From Shewanella livingstonensis (GTDB taxonomy: Bacteria; Pseudomonadota; Gammaproteobacteria; Enterobacterales; Shewanellaceae): a stretch of 64,000 nt of DNA. Below are positions 28,139-38,025 of this stretch, piece by piece. Position 1 is the stretch's first letter. Every line of letters begins with the position of its first letter. The notes below the pieces were generated by a model. That model did not search any database, had not been told where the DNA came from, and saw nothing but the letters and a program-made list of their open reading frames with translations. The position numbers and the translations under genes were made by a program. The stretch covers positions 4,474,001-4,538,000 of the forward strand of contig NZ_CP034015.1 of assembly GCF_003855395.1 (NCBI RefSeq). Reading direction: 5' to 3'.

Positions 28139-30192
28139 TATTCACCCTGCGCTAAACGTTGTAACTTACGAGCACGCCATACGTGTTGTAAAATAAACGC
28201 CAGCGCCAAACCAAAACCTAACTCATCACTTAATGGCGTTGCTAAAATTAAACAACCACCCGCAATAAAGCCTAAAATACGTTCCCACCAATATAGGTTT
28301 TGTAATAAATAGCCGGTAAATATCACGCCCCAAATACCAATGGCAACGGTCGCTTTAAGCACCACAAAAATAGTATCTAACACGCCGCCACTTTGAAGCA
28401 TTAATGCTGGATCGTATACCGCCATAAAAGGAATAATAAACCCAGCAATGGCAATTCGAATGGCCCATAAACTGATTTTTAAGCCTTTCTCTTTTGCGAT
28501 TGGTGCAGCTGCAAAACACGCTAGTGCCACAGGCGGGGTAAGATCAGCCATAATGCCAAAATAAAACACAAACATATGCGACACAATTAACGGCACACCT
28601 AAGTCTAGTAACGCAGGTGCAGCAATAGAACTAGTAATAATATAGTTAGGAATAGTGGGAATTCCCATACCTAAAATAAGGCAAGTCACCATAGTCAGTA
28701 CTAATGATAAAAACAGGTTATCTTGACCAACAGCCAAAATATAACCCGCAAAGGTAGATGCAATACCCGTGAGCGATACCACCCCAATAATTACTCCCAC
28801 CAGTGCACAAGCAATACCTACAGGTACCGCATGGCGCGCACCTTCAACTAATGCGTGCAAACATAATGTGAGGGTTTCTTTTCCGCCTTTAACAAACCAA
28901 CAAATCACCACCAGCATGGCGATAACGCCAAACATCACCCCTATGCCTAACTGGAAAAAGCCTGCACATATCACTCCTAAGGCTATCCAAAAAGCAAACC
29001 TCATAGCCTTTGATGATAGGTTCAAAATTATCGCCGAACCTAGAATCACAATGGCTGTGAGCGCTAAACCCACCATGCCTGAAAACAGTGGTGTACGCCC
29101 TGAAAACAACAACCCAATCAAAATAAATAACGGGATGAGTAAGTACCAACGTAACTTAATCGCCGCCCACGGATCAGGACACTGATCTTTAGGCAGGCCC
29201 GATAAATTAGCGCGCTTGGCTTCTAAATGCACCATCCAGAACACAGAGCAAAAATACAATACCGCGGGGATCATCGCCGCTTTAGCAATTTCAATAAATT
29301 GTACGTTAATGGTTTCGGCCATAATAAAGGCCACTGCGCCCATAATCGGCGGCATAATTTGGCTACCCATACTGGATGTGGCTTCTACCCCACCCGCAAA
29401 AGCCGAGCGATAGCCAAAACGCTTCATTAGCGGAATGGTGAACTGGCCAGTGGTGACCACATTGGCAACCCCCGAACCGGTAATGGTGCCCATGAGTGCT
29501 GAAGACACTACCGACACTTTTGCCGGCCCACCCACTTTATGGCCAAATAAACCCATCGCAAAATCGGTAAATAAGCGGATCATCCCTGCTTGCTCTAAAA
29601 AAGCACCAAACAGAATAAATAAGAAGATATAGGTCGCTGAGACATAAGTTGGTGTGCCATATAAACCTTCTGTGCCAAAGGCTAACTGGTTAACTATTTG
29701 GTCGAAACCATAACCTCGATGCATCAACTCACCGGGTAAATACTCACCAAACAAACCATAAGCTAAAAATATACCGCAGATGATCGGCAATGCAATGCCC
29801 ATCACTCGCCGTGCAGCTTCAAACACCAAAGCGACTAACACCACACCAATTATCATGTCATTTTGAGTTAAGTCACCAGAGCGCTGAATTAAGTCAGCTT
29901 CAAATACCCATTGATATACCGCGGTGGCCATACCCGCTAAGCCCAATAACCAGGCTAATGGTTGCCAAGGCTGACTTTTGCCAACACCCGGATAACTAAT
30001 AAACACCACTAATAATAAAAAACCCACGTGCACGGCGCGTAATACTTGGGTTGAAACAGGATGAAATGCCGCGGTGGTAATTTGGAAAATAGAAAAAATT
30101 AGTGCCACAAAAAATAACGCTTTAGGCCAATCTCGAGTATCGGCACTTAAGCCTTGCTCAGACATTGTCTGGTTATTGGATGGATCGCTCAT
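28138..30192 (-). CDS. TRAP transporter permease, fused 4TM/12TM subunits
   Basis: A 684-residue inner-membrane protein joining the small (DctQ-like) and large (DctM-like) TRAP subunits. Hydrophobic helices run throughout; GTITGSGVANVVTTGQFTIP near residue 210 and MGIPTIPNYIITS near residue 500 are DctM-type signatures. It works with the TAXI solute receptor encoded just upstream to import an organic acid driven by an ion gradient. Start 30192 is chosen because AGAGGCATACC precedes it. A strong hairpin separates it from the receptor gene. Confidence 0.92.
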   Translation of the reverse strand: MSDPSNNQTMSEQGLSADTRDWPKALFFVALIFSIFQITTAAFHPVSTQVLRAVHVGFLLLVVFISYPGVGKSQPWQPLAWLLGLAGMATAVYQWVFEADLIQRSGDLTQNDMIIGVVLVALVFEAARRVMGIALPIICGIFLAYGLFGEYLPGELMHRGYGFDQIVNQLAFGTEGLYGTPTYVSATYIFLFILFGAFLEQAGMIRLFTDFAMGLFGHKVGGPAKVSVVSSALMGTITGSGVANVVTTGQFTIPLMKRFGYRSAFAGGVEATSSMGSQIMPPIMGAVAFIMAETINVQFIEIAKAAMIPAVLYFCSVFWMVHLEAKRANLSGLPKDQCPDPWAAIKLRWYLLIPLFILIGLLFSGRTPLFSGMVGLALTAIVILGSAIILNLSSKAMRFAFWIALGVICAGFFQLGIGVMFGVIAMLVVICWFVKGGKETLTLCLHALVEGARHAVPVGIACALVGVIIGVVSLTGIASTFAGYILAVGQDNLFLSLVLTMVTCLILGMGIPTIPNYIITSSIAAPALLDLGVPLIVSHMFVFYFGIMADLTPPVALACFAAAPIAKEKGLKISLWAIRIAIAGFIIPFMAVYDPALMLQSGGVLDTIFVVLKATVAIGIWGVIFTGYLLQNLYWWERILGFIAGGCLILATPLSDELGFGLALAFILQHVWRARKLQRLAQGE

Positions 30193-30247
30193 GGTATGCC
30201 TCTGCACTTACTACCGCTAAAAATTGGGGGGATCTAAAAAACAACTA

Positions 30248-30278
30248 AGCGCTTGCTTGGTTTGGCCAAGCAAGCGCT
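30248..30278 (-). promoter_or_regulatory. Intercistronic hairpin between receptor and permease genes
   Basis: AGCGCTTGCTTGG and CCAAGCAAGCGCT pair over 13 bases with a five-base loop. On the minus strand it is followed, after 6 bases, by a T run (GTTGTTTTTT). It probably reduces read-through so that receptor is made in excess over permease. Confidence 0.75.
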
Positions 30279-30297
30279 AGTAAAATTAAAACATGAT

Positions 30298-31251
30298 TTA
30301 CAGAGCATTTACTTCTTTATAGTAGCGCTCAGCACCTGGGTGCAATGGAATAGGTAAGTTTTTAGTAGCCGTTTCTAAGCTGATATCTTTTGCTGCAGAG
30401 TGCGCAGTGCCTAAACGTTCAAGGTTTTCAAACATCAACTTAGTCATTTGATAAGCAATTTCATCAGACACCTTACTGTGGGTTACCAGTAAATTTTGAA
30501 TCGCAACCGTGCTGATATCAGTCGTTTGACCTTCGTAAGTATTGGCAGCAATCACCCCAACTTGGTAAGCAGGATTATTGATTTTAGCGACCACTTCAGC
30601 TGGGATCGCAACAAAGTTAATGGGCATTGTTGCTGCTAAATCACGAATAGCCGCCATACCTAGACCAGATGATTGTAGCGTAGCATCTAATTGACGGTTT
30701 TTAATAAGCTCAACAGACTCTGCATAAGGTAAAAATTCCACGGTGCCCATATCGTCATAACTTAACCCTGCTGCAGCTAAAATAGCGCGGGCATTTAACT
30801 CAGTACCTGACTTAGGTGCACCAACAGAAATACGTTTGCCTTTTAAATCAGCAAGAGTGTTAATGCCGGCATCTTTATTAGCCACAATTTGAATAAAATT
30901 TGGATAGGTTGCGGCAATAACGCGTAACTTATCTAGCGGTTTTTTAAAACCGGCTTCTGCATCTCCAGCCCATGCAGCAGATACTGAATCACCTAGTGCA
31001 AGCGCTAACTCACCACGACCCGCTTGCAATAGATTAAGATTTTCAACCGATGCTTTAGTCGCTTGAACAGAGGTTTTAGAGCCTTCAATACCATTATTAT
31101 ACAATTGTGACAGTGCAACACCGATAGGATAATACACACCACTGGTACCGCCGGTGAGAATGTTAATAAAGGTGGGTGCCGCCATAACTGCTGTACTGAT
31201 AGATAGCGCAGCCGCGGCGCCGATCATGCAAAAGCGTTTGGTTAGTTTCAT
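30298..31251 (-). CDS. TAXI-family TRAP solute-binding protein
   Basis: A 317-residue periplasmic receptor. Signal peptide ends near STAVMA; the mature start PTFINILTGGTSGVYYPIGV is the TAXI signature, and LADLKGKRISVGAPKSGTELNAR near residue 145 is the hinge-domain motif. It is the first gene of receptor-permease-DUF1850. Ligand is unknown; characterised TAXI systems take glutamate, 2-oxoglutarate or related acids. AAGGA lies nine bases before the ATG. The 31.25-31.5 kb gap beyond holds only promoter space. Confidence 0.92.
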   Translation of the reverse strand: MKLTKRFCMIGAAAALSISTAVMAAPTFINILTGGTSGVYYPIGVALSQLYNNGIEGSKTSVQATKASVENLNLLQAGRGELALALGDSVSAAWAGDAEAGFKKPLDKLRVIAATYPNFIQIVANKDAGINTLADLKGKRISVGAPKSGTELNARAILAAAGLSYDDMGTVEFLPYAESVELIKNRQLDATLQSSGLGMAAIRDLAATMPINFVAIPAEVVAKINNPAYQVGVIAANTYEGQTTDISTVAIQNLLVTHSKVSDEIAYQMTKLMFENLERLGTAHSAAKDISLETATKNLPIPLHPGAERYYKEVNAL

Positions 31252-31511
31252 TTATAATATCCTTATTTTTTATATGGTTATGAATTTTATTGTGCTTTAC
31301 AATACCACTGACATACCAAGCGACCTATATAGACTAAAGACTAATAACATCGCTAAGAATATTATTTTTAAACTATTTCAGTAACTTCGCTCATACATCA
31401 AAAAGTATCTTGAGTTTTTATCATTACCATGGCCTTTAAATGGCTGACTTAATAGCCAAACTGAGCAGACCATAAATACATACTCTTTCTCGAGTATAGT
31501 TATTAACATAA

Positions 31512-31543
31512 AAAAGGTGCCGACAATGTCAGCACCTTCTTAA
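31512..31543 (-). terminator. Terminator of the glycerophosphodiesterase gene
   Basis: AAGGTGCCGAC / GTCAGCACCTT with one C/A mismatch and loop AAT; six As before it give Ts on the minus strand. Confidence 0.8.
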
Positions 31544-31592
31544 GGTGTGTAATTATTTATTGTCCGATAAGCAACAAGAATACGATTAAGTG

Positions 31593-32870
31593 TTACATAT
31601 CCATACAGTTAGCATAGTAAGTCACAGTTGCAGGCCAATCAGAAAATACCCCGATAACCCCCACATCTTTTGCTAGCACATCTAACAACTCAAAGGTGTC
31701 GCCCTCATTATCAATAGCATCGGCAATGCTTTGATAATACCAACCACCACCGCCTTGACTTAGTGGACCTGAACGTTCAAGCGACCAGGCAATAATTTTC
31801 AAGCCAGCAGCTTTAGCCGCTTTGGCATATTCAGAAGGTACGATGGCTTTGTTATCATCTAAAGTCACTAACATCCATAATGGCGGCGCGATAATCTTTA
31901 CCCCATCTGCGGCTAAGGTATCCATGCTCGGTGACCAAGTCGCACTGTTTTGTGGATCAAATCCAGCTTCACTATCACGACCATCAAGGTATACCGCTTG
32001 TTCGGCAAACTCTGGCGCGTTTGCTATCCAGTATTTAACATCTTCCAAATTAAACGATTGCGGGAATACCTGTGATGCATCGACCCCCGCAGCGGTATAT
32101 TCATCTAGCATTTGTTGAGCATAATCTTGTTGAGTAAAACCATCATAGGGCATACTAACACTGGCGGACTTAAGTTCTGGGGTCATCTTTACCCCAGCGG
32201 CTTTAAACAGCGTGATACTTTCAGCGTGAGTCATTAAAGTGCCATTGCCTGCATATAAGTCAGTACGCCAATTTGGCGTACCATCCATAAACTCTGCTAC
32301 CGTGGTGGCTTTGGGATTAAAGCCATCCATTTTACCTTTTAAGGTTTTAAATTCTGCAAGGCTGATGTCGCTAGTACAACAAGTCGCGGTTGCGCTAACA
32401 CCGTTGGCAGCGTCGGCAGGTGTAAATGGCACAGAGCACTTATTCGCTAATACCGGTATCGCTAAAATATTGGTGGTTGTGGCTAAATCACATTGTGAAT
32501 GACGGCACACTAACGCTTTGTCGGCGGTAAAAGTCACGTCACATTCCACAATACCTGCGCCAGAATCGATTGCCGCTTGATAGGCTTCTTTAGTGTGCTC
32601 AGGAAATTGCATTGATGCACCGCGATGACCAATGGAAAAGTCAGTACGGTAAAATGAGTTTGAAGCACATTGTGCTAATTGACTTTTTAATTCACTGTCT
32701 TGCATTTGATCAACTAAAAACAGCGGTCTAGGGCCGACTTGCGCACTGACACTTTTATCCACTTCTGCTGAGGCAGTGTCATCATTATCGTTACTGTTAC
32801 AACCTGAGACCCATAACATACTGGTCAAAACCGAAATAACACCCAGTGTTACGTTTTTTTGCCTTGTCAT
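31593..32870 (-). CDS. Glycerophosphodiester phosphodiesterase family lipoprotein
   Basis: A 425-residue lipoprotein: signal peptide ending VSGC, a short Asp/Asn-rich linker, then a GDPD TIM barrel. [18 protein letters not shown] near residue 85 and [20 protein letters not shown] supply the catalytic His pair and metal-binding Glu/Asp. The barrel is longer than E. coli GlpQ and has several insertions with paired cysteines. It probably hydrolyses glycerophosphodiesters at the cell surface or in the periplasm. The start at 32870 has GGAGCAATAAG before it. Confidence 0.85.
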   Translation of the reverse strand: MTRQKNVTLGVISVLTSMLWVSGCNSNDNDDTASAEVDKSVSAQVGPRPLFLVDQMQDSELKSQLAQCASNSFYRTDFSIGHRGASMQFPEHTKEAYQAAIDSGAGIVECDVTFTADKALVCRHSQCDLATTTNILAIPVLANKCSVPFTPADAANGVSATATCCTSDISLAEFKTLKGKMDGFNPKATTVAEFMDGTPNWRTDLYAGNGTLMTHAESITLFKAAGVKMTPELKSASVSMPYDGFTQQDYAQQMLDEYTAAGVDASQVFPQSFNLEDVKYWIANAPEFAEQAVYLDGRDSEAGFDPQNSATWSPSMDTLAADGVKIIAPPLWMLVTLDDNKAIVPSEYAKAAKAAGLKIIAWSLERSGPLSQGGGGWYYQSIADAIDNEGDTFELLDVLAKDVGVIGVFSDWPATVTYYANCMDM

Positions 32871-33099
32871 CTTATTGCTCCATATTGTCATGCTGTAATG
32901 TCAGTGGTTATGCTTGATTGTTGTAATGCACGGCTGATTGACTCATTATCAGCACTAGCTTACAGCATGAATATGACTAAAATATCGAATTAATATGACA
33001 ATATTAGTTACTGCTGTTTAACCATTGGATCTCAGTCAATATCACTGCTATAGCGCGAATAAGATAAGCGGGGGTCAATTATTAACAATGAGGTTTATC

Positions 33100-33744
33100 A
33101 TGCCTAACGCAACACTTTATTATGTTCACGACCCTATGTGCAGTTGGTGTTGGGGATATCGCCCTACATGGGACACCCTGCAAGCTCAACTGCTACAGCA
33201 ATTTGGCCAACAGCTAAACATCAAATACCTGGTCGGCGGTTTGGCGCCAGATTCTGAACTCCCAATGCCACAACCAATGCAGCAAATGCTCCAACAAACC
33301 TGGCATAAGATTAACCAACAATTAGGTACAGAATTTAATCACGACTTTTGGCAGCAGTGCCAACCAAAACGTTCAACGTATCCCGCTTGCAGAGCCACTA
33401 TTGTTGCTCGCCAATATGGACTGGAGCAGCAAATGATTAACGCCATCCAACAGGCTTATTATTTAAATGCGCGCAACCCATCAGATGTTGCTACCTTAGT
33501 CGCTATTGCCACTCAATTAGGTATCCCTGCAGATCTTTTTGATGAACAATTAAGCGCCGTTCAAACCGAAGATCAATTGATCAAAGAAATTAATCTTGCT
33601 CGTCAGTTGCCTATTCAAGGGTTTCCTTCATTAGTATTGATGGTTGATAACAACGCTTATCCTATTCGCCTTGATTACCATCAATGGCAAACTAGCTTGG
33701 CAGATATCCGTACTCTCTTATCTACAACCCAACCTAGCGAATAA
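33100..33744 (+). CDS. DsbA-family thioredoxin-fold protein
   Basis: A 214-residue protein without signal peptide: LYYVHDPMCSWCWGYRPTW holds the CxxC site (CSWC) near residue 14, followed by the all-helical insertion of DsbA/FrnE proteins and a C-terminal QGFPSLVLM with the cis-proline. Cytosolic FrnE-like oxidoreductases and isomerases share this layout. Start 33100 is chosen from the AATGAGG site six bases upstream; upstream in-frame ATGs lack one. Confidence 0.82.
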   Translation: MPNATLYYVHDPMCSWCWGYRPTWDTLQAQLLQQFGQQLNIKYLVGGLAPDSELPMPQPMQQMLQQTWHKINQQLGTEFNHDFWQQCQPKRSTYPACRATIVARQYGLEQQMINAIQQAYYLNARNPSDVATLVAIATQLGIPADLFDEQLSAVQTEDQLIKEINLARQLPIQGFPSLVLMVDNNAYPIRLDYHQWQTSLADIRTLLSTTQPSE

Positions 33745-33938
33745 ACTCATAAGCACACATTTGTACCTCATGGCTTATTGTCGTGGCTTACTTAATCGGT
33801 AAGCCACTATAAGATGTACCAACCTCAAGAGATAAACAGAGAATGACCTTTATTAGCATTTGGTTTTGATGCTCAATATCCTATACTCTCGCACATTAAA
33901 AACGGATATCCGGCGTTAAACATAACAAGAGGCAATGA

Positions 33939-34616
33939 ATGGCAGATCGTAAGCGCGGTTTTTTTGGATGGACTTGGTACGTAACGTGGCGTTTTTTAGC
34001 TTTACTGACGCTATTGTTGTTGTTGCTCAGATTTGTCCCGCCACCGACAACGTCATTTATGCTGCAAAGTGCTTATCCGGTGTCGCAACATTGGGTCAGT
34101 ATTGATGAGTTGCCGCCACATATTCCGCTCGCCATGGTGGCCTCTGAAGATCAGTTGTTTCCACAGCACCTAGGGGTCGATTTTAGCGCTATCAGTAAAG
34201 CCATTCAGCAGTACGACGATGGCCAGGGTCTTCGTGGTGCCAGTACCATCAGCCAACAAACCGCCAAAAACCTTTTATTATGGCCAGGACAAAGCTTTGT
34301 TCGTAAAGGATTAGAAGCCATGTTAGCCGTAGGGCTTGAGGCCATTTGGGGCAAAAAACGCATTTTAGAAGTGTACGTAAATGTGGCCGAATTTGGCAAA
34401 GGCATTTATGGCGTAGAAGCCGCTAGCCAGCATTATTTTAATAAACCCGCCAAATATCTTAGCAGCAAAGAAGCGGCAAAACTGGCGGTATTATTGCCCA
34501 GTCCGCGTAATCGTAACCCAAACTATTTAACGCCTTACCTTAGCCAACGTGTCGTATGGGTTGAACAGCAAATGAAACAACTGGGCAGCGCTTATTTAAC
34601 CCCTATTCTTAAATAG
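33939..34616 (+). CDS. mtgA: Monofunctional peptidoglycan glycosyltransferase
   Basis: A 225-residue membrane-anchored GT51 enzyme that polymerises lipid II glycan strands without a transpeptidase domain. One N-terminal helix (about residues 14-32), then the catalytic motif MVASEDQLFPQHLGVDF near residue 65, then GASTISQQTAKNLLLW and RKGLEAMLAVGLEAIWGKKRI, all GT51 signatures. Size equals E. coli MtgA. AGAGG precedes the ATG. Confidence 0.95.
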   Translation: MADRKRGFFGWTWYVTWRFLALLTLLLLLLRFVPPPTTSFMLQSAYPVSQHWVSIDELPPHIPLAMVASEDQLFPQHLGVDFSAISKAIQQYDDGQGLRGASTISQQTAKNLLLWPGQSFVRKGLEAMLAVGLEAIWGKKRILEVYVNVAEFGKGIYGVEAASQHYFNKPAKYLSSKEAAKLAVLLPSPRNRNPNYLTPYLSQRVVWVEQQMKQLGSAYLTPILK

Positions 34617-34858
34617 CCTGAACTTAAGCAATCAGCTCTTAACGAACCTCCTCTTAAAAAATATAAAATGAGCAATATATTGCTCATTATTCAGCTGTTA
34701 GCCGTTAACTGCGCAATATCTTGCGCAAAAGGCACTAATCTGCCGAGTCTCTAGCACTGTTGAACGTTGAAGATGAAAGCCTTAATTAAAGGGATTTGAG
34801 CGATTTTTACTGGTAGAATGCAGCCTTATTTCTATTGGCTTTACGATAAAGGCAGGCT

Positions 34859-36793
34859 ATGACCGTTCTTCTGATGACCCCTCCAATGACCCAACTCAAT
34901 ACGCCGTATCCAGCAACAGCGTATTTAACCGGTTTTTTACGTTCACGAGGCTATGAAGCGGTACAGCGAGATCCTGCCATTGAGTTGTTTCTTGAAATGA
35001 TGACCGCGCCTGCGCTGGAGGTCATTCGTCAGCATGTTGAAGAAAACTTCGAGCACTTTGAAGATGATGAATTACCCGATGCGGTGTTTGATTTTCTGGC
35101 GGAGTTTGATCGTTATCATCTCACCGTTGAGCCTGCTATTCGCTTTTTACAAGGCAAAGACCCCAGCCTAGCCATGCGAATTAACACCCGTCGTTTTTTA
35201 CCCGAAGGCCCTGCATTTGAAGCCATCGCGCAAATGGAAGCCGTGTCGGGCGACGTACTGCAAGCGGCCTTTGGTAACCTTGGCGTGCAAGATAAAGCTA
35301 AATTTCTCGCCACGTTATTCATTAACGATCTGTCGAACGTGATCACCCAAGGCGTTGACCCTTACTTTGAGGTCAGTCGTTATGGTGAACGCTTAGCCGC
35401 AGCCAACCCAAGCTTTGATAATCTATATGACACCTTAATGGGCGAACCAAGCTTCAGCTCAGACATTTTAGAACAGCTCGTTGAACAATATTTAGAAGAC
35501 ACCCAGCCTAGCGTGGTCGCATTAACCGTGCCGTTCCCCGGTAACATGCTTGGCGCCTTACGCATTGCACAAACCTGTAAAGCCATTAACCCTGATTTAC
35601 CTATCGTTATGGGTGGCGGCTTTGTCAATACCGAGCTGCGGGCATTAAAAGACCCGCGGGTATTCGAGTTTGTCGACTATATCTGTCTTGATGACGGCGA
35701 ACGTCCACTAATTACCTTGCTAGAATATTTTGAAGGCAAGCGCGGCATTGAAGAGCTGGTACGCACATACTTTTTGGCAGAAGATGAAAATGGACAGCCT
35801 TATGTTCACCTCAATCAAAATACTGAGTTACACGATATTCCTCAATCTGAGGTCGGCGCACCAATATACGATGGCCTGCCATTAACCGAATACCTGTCGT
35901 TATGTGAAATGCTCAACCCAATGCACCGCATTTGGAGTGATGGCCGCTGGAATAAATTAACCATCGCCCACGGATGCTATTGGCGTAAATGCAGCTTTTG
36001 CGATGTCAGCTTAGATTATATCGACCGCTATGATACCGCTGGCGCAGATATTCTGGTCGACCGCATCGAAGCGCTTGTCGCCGAAACCGGCCAAACCGGT
36101 TTTCATTTTGTCGATGAAGCGTTACCGCCAAAAACCTTGTTCGCATTCGCCAAACGATTGATTGAACGTAACGTAGTGATCAGCTGGTGGGGCAATATTC
36201 GTTTTGAACGCACCTTTAGCCCTGCACGTTGTCAGCTATTGGCAGACTCAGGCTGTATCGCAGTCAGCGGCGGCCTTGAAGTAGCGTCAGATAGATTATT
36301 AAAACTGATGAAAAAAGGCGTCAGTGTTGAGCGCGTTGCCCAGGTCACCAAAGCGTTTAGTGACGCGGGCATTTTGGTACACGCTTATTTGATGTATGGC
36401 TTCCCGACTCAAACTGAACAAGAAACCATTGATGCATTAGAAATGGTGCGCCAGTTGATGCAACAAGGTTGTTTCCAGTCAGCCTACTGGCACCGTTTTG
36501 TTGCCACCGCCCACAGCCCAATTGGCATGAACCCAGAACAGTTTGGCATCACCCTTGATCCACGCCCTGAGGTATTTTTTGCTGAAAACGATGTTGATTT
36601 TACCGACCCAACTGGCACCGATCACGACATGCTCGGCGAAGGCCTACGCAAAGCGCTTTACAACTACATGCACGGCATCGGCTTCGACCAACCCATGAGT
36701 TTTTGGTTTGACCAGCGTGTGTCACGCACCACGATGAAGAAAGACATGATTTCAAAATCGATTAGCAATTTTATTTTGAGCCAAGAAGAGTAA
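34859..36793 (+). CDS. B12-binding-domain radical SAM protein
   Basis: A 644-residue protein. It opens with MTVLLMTPPMTQLNTPYPA, typical of B12-binding radical SAM proteins that read metabolite lists from the N-terminus; a cobalamin-binding-like fold spans roughly residues 200-290 (VVALTVPFPGNMLGALRIA, MGGGFVNTEL, DYICLDDGERPL). The radical SAM barrel follows: the cluster motif is HGCYWRKCSFCD near residue 370, with spacing CX4CX2C, then FVDEALPPK and GGLEVASDRLLKLMKKG. The reaction is unknown. It stands alone. The unusual cysteine spacing is clear in the sequence. Confidence 0.85.
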   Translation: MTVLLMTPPMTQLNTPYPATAYLTGFLRSRGYEAVQRDPAIELFLEMMTAPALEVIRQHVEENFEHFEDDELPDAVFDFLAEFDRYHLTVEPAIRFLQGKDPSLAMRINTRRFLPEGPAFEAIAQMEAVSGDVLQAAFGNLGVQDKAKFLATLFINDLSNVITQGVDPYFEVSRYGERLAAANPSFDNLYDTLMGEPSFSSDILEQLVEQYLEDTQPSVVALTVPFPGNMLGALRIAQTCKAINPDLPIVMGGGFVNTELRALKDPRVFEFVDYICLDDGERPLITLLEYFEGKRGIEELVRTYFLAEDENGQPYVHLNQNTELHDIPQSEVGAPIYDGLPLTEYLSLCEMLNPMHRIWSDGRWNKLTIAHGCYWRKCSFCDVSLDYIDRYDTAGADILVDRIEALVAETGQTGFHFVDEALPPKTLFAFAKRLIERNVVISWWGNIRFERTFSPARCQLLADSGCIAVSGGLEVASDRLLKLMKKGVSVERVAQVTKAFSDAGILVHAYLMYGFPTQTEQETIDALEMVRQLMQQGCFQSAYWHRFVATAHSPIGMNPEQFGITLDPRPEVFFAENDVDFTDPTGTDHDMLGEGLRKALYNYMHGIGFDQPMSFWFDQRVSRTTMKKDMISKSISNFILSQEE

Positions 36794-36833
36794 ATAGAAA
36801 GGTTTGGGTTAACCCAACAGTCATTCCCTGATG

Positions 36834-36910
36834 CCGTCATTCCGGCAATGCTTTTAAGCCGGAGTCCAGATCTACGCCGTCATCCTCGAGTGCTTTTATC
36901 GGGGATCCAG
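36834..36910. repeat. Two REP-like units
   Basis: Two related units in tandem (36834-36869 and 36877-36910), each of form GCCGTCAT...GCTTTTA...GG..TCCAG, each able to fold. The inverse form occurs at 39749-39787 and a degraded one near 46334-46354. These are dispersed extragenic palindromes. Confidence 0.7.
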
Positions 36911-37049
36911 GTGTATTTTTTTAATGGCCTGAGACCAAAAAAGTCGTGGCGCTTCGCTTAGTCCAAAAGCTGAAATAGTCACATTTCGTTAGATTGGCTA
37001 ACCATTACATTCACTCACCGACACGCACAAGTACATCCATGTAGCTCAA

Positions 37050-37069
37050 CCGCCCCGTCCGTGGGGCGG
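37050..37069. other. GC-rich hairpin in an AT-rich gap
   Basis: CCGCCCC, loop GTCCGT, GGGGCGG; an alternative pairing uses CCGTCC / GGACGG. No T run, so not a terminator. The 36.9-37.3 kb gap shows no supported gene. Confidence 0.5.
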
Positions 37070-37303
37070 ACGGTCGTCTCGCAAATAATCATGATTCAGC
37101 TTTTCGGCATTATCTTAATCTGCAGAAATTAAAAACTCAGTCAAAAACTAACAATGGGTGGCATGGTAAATTTCAAATAATTAGCAAATGAGCTAAGGGA
37201 ACTTGCTGACTACAGAAAAGTTGCCAGATAACCATCACATCAAACAGCGCGTTTTCTCGAGCTATTATTTACTAATAAAGAGTCACTCTAGGTGTTCAGG
37301 CTT

Positions 37304-37356
37304 GTTCAACACTAGGGATAAGGACACTTCTTCGCGCGGCCTATCCTTAGTTAGGC
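37304..37356 (-). repeat. attC-like site 1 (end of the HEPN-like cassette)
   Basis: On the minus strand the site begins with core GCCTAAC (RYYYAAC) and ends with GTTGAAC (GTTRRRY), 53 bases in all. Inside, CTAAGGATAGG and CCTTATCCCTAG are complementary with small bulges, as in short integron attC sites. The stop codon of the HEPN-like gene lies within the first core. Confidence 0.8.
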
Positions 37357-37923
37357 GCACTCGGCACCCTCGACTTCAAATAACTTAAACAAAGGTTCTA
37401 TTACATCTAAGATATGGAATCCGTATATTAATACAGCAGGAATCGAGTTGTCGAATACAAACGATGATTTGTTGTCACTCGGAACAGGGTATTTGGGTAA
37501 CCATTTTATTGCATCGGTTAAATGACGCAAAACCATTTTTAATGCTTTAATATCTGTTTCATATTGATGTAAACCAAGTTCAAATATCCCAGCTTCTTCA
37601 GCTAACTCAAGCAAGTTATGAGTTAACTTTTTCTTTTTTCCAATTCCTTTTAAACGCGCTTTATCACCCTTCACCTCGACGATAACATTCTCTGGCGCAT
37701 TCTTAATAATTAAAGCTTTTAACCCATTTTCAATACCAATGCCATAGTGGTAATGAGCATTTATCAAAAGATCTGAACTCATTTTTGTATCATTTAATAC
37801 ATCGGCGTCCATAATCGAATGTAGTATTTTATCAGCTACTTTTTTCTGCACCATTGCATAGTTGAACCAATAAACAGGATTTTTAGCTTTTTCTAAATAT
37901 TCCTCGATTTCCATTCTAAGCAC
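37351..37923 (-). CDS. HEPN-like uncharacterised protein on a gene cassette
   Basis: A 190-residue, mostly helical protein. HYHYGIGIENGLKALI near residue 55 is the type of helix found in HEPN and AbiV-like proteins, and KKKKLTHNLLELAEEAG fits a following helix. The RX4-6H nuclease motif of HEPN toxins is not visible. The start is a GTG at 37923 or the ATG at 37914. The gene fills a cassette: the preceding core is GTTAGGC and the following core is GCCTAAC, its complement, with the TAA inside. Function is unknown; a defence or toxin-antitoxin role is only a guess from the family. Confidence 0.6.
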   Translation of the reverse strand: MLRMEIEEYLEKAKNPVYWFNYAMVQKKVADKILHSIMDADVLNDTKMSSDLLINAHYHYGIGIENGLKALIIKNAPENVIVEVKGDKARLKGIGKKKKLTHNLLELAEEAGIFELGLHQYETDIKALKMVLRHLTDAIKWLPKYPVPSDNKSSFVFDNSIPAVLIYGFHILDVIEPLFKLFEVEGAECA

Positions 37924-37953
37924 CCATTCTAAAATTGATCATTATGCAAGAGC

Positions 37954-38025
37954 GCCTAACGCTTTGCTCACCGGAAAATTAGGAGCGAAGCGAGTAATTT
38001 ATCCGAGTGCTGCAACTTGTTATAT
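37954..38025 (-). repeat. attC-like site 2 (end of the DUF3800 cassette)
   Basis: Minus strand: core ATATAAC, arm AAGTTGCAGCACTCGGA, central stem AAATTA...TAATTT enclosing CTCGCTTCGCTC, arm TCCGGTGAGCAAAGC, and core GTTAGGC; 72 bases. The arms pair with a few unpaired bases on one side, the hallmark of attC folding. Confidence 0.85.

Noticed and set aside
36834..36910. Tandem units read as a terminator for the radical SAM gene
   Set aside because: They lack T runs and recur in both orientations elsewhere, so they fit REP-like repeats better.
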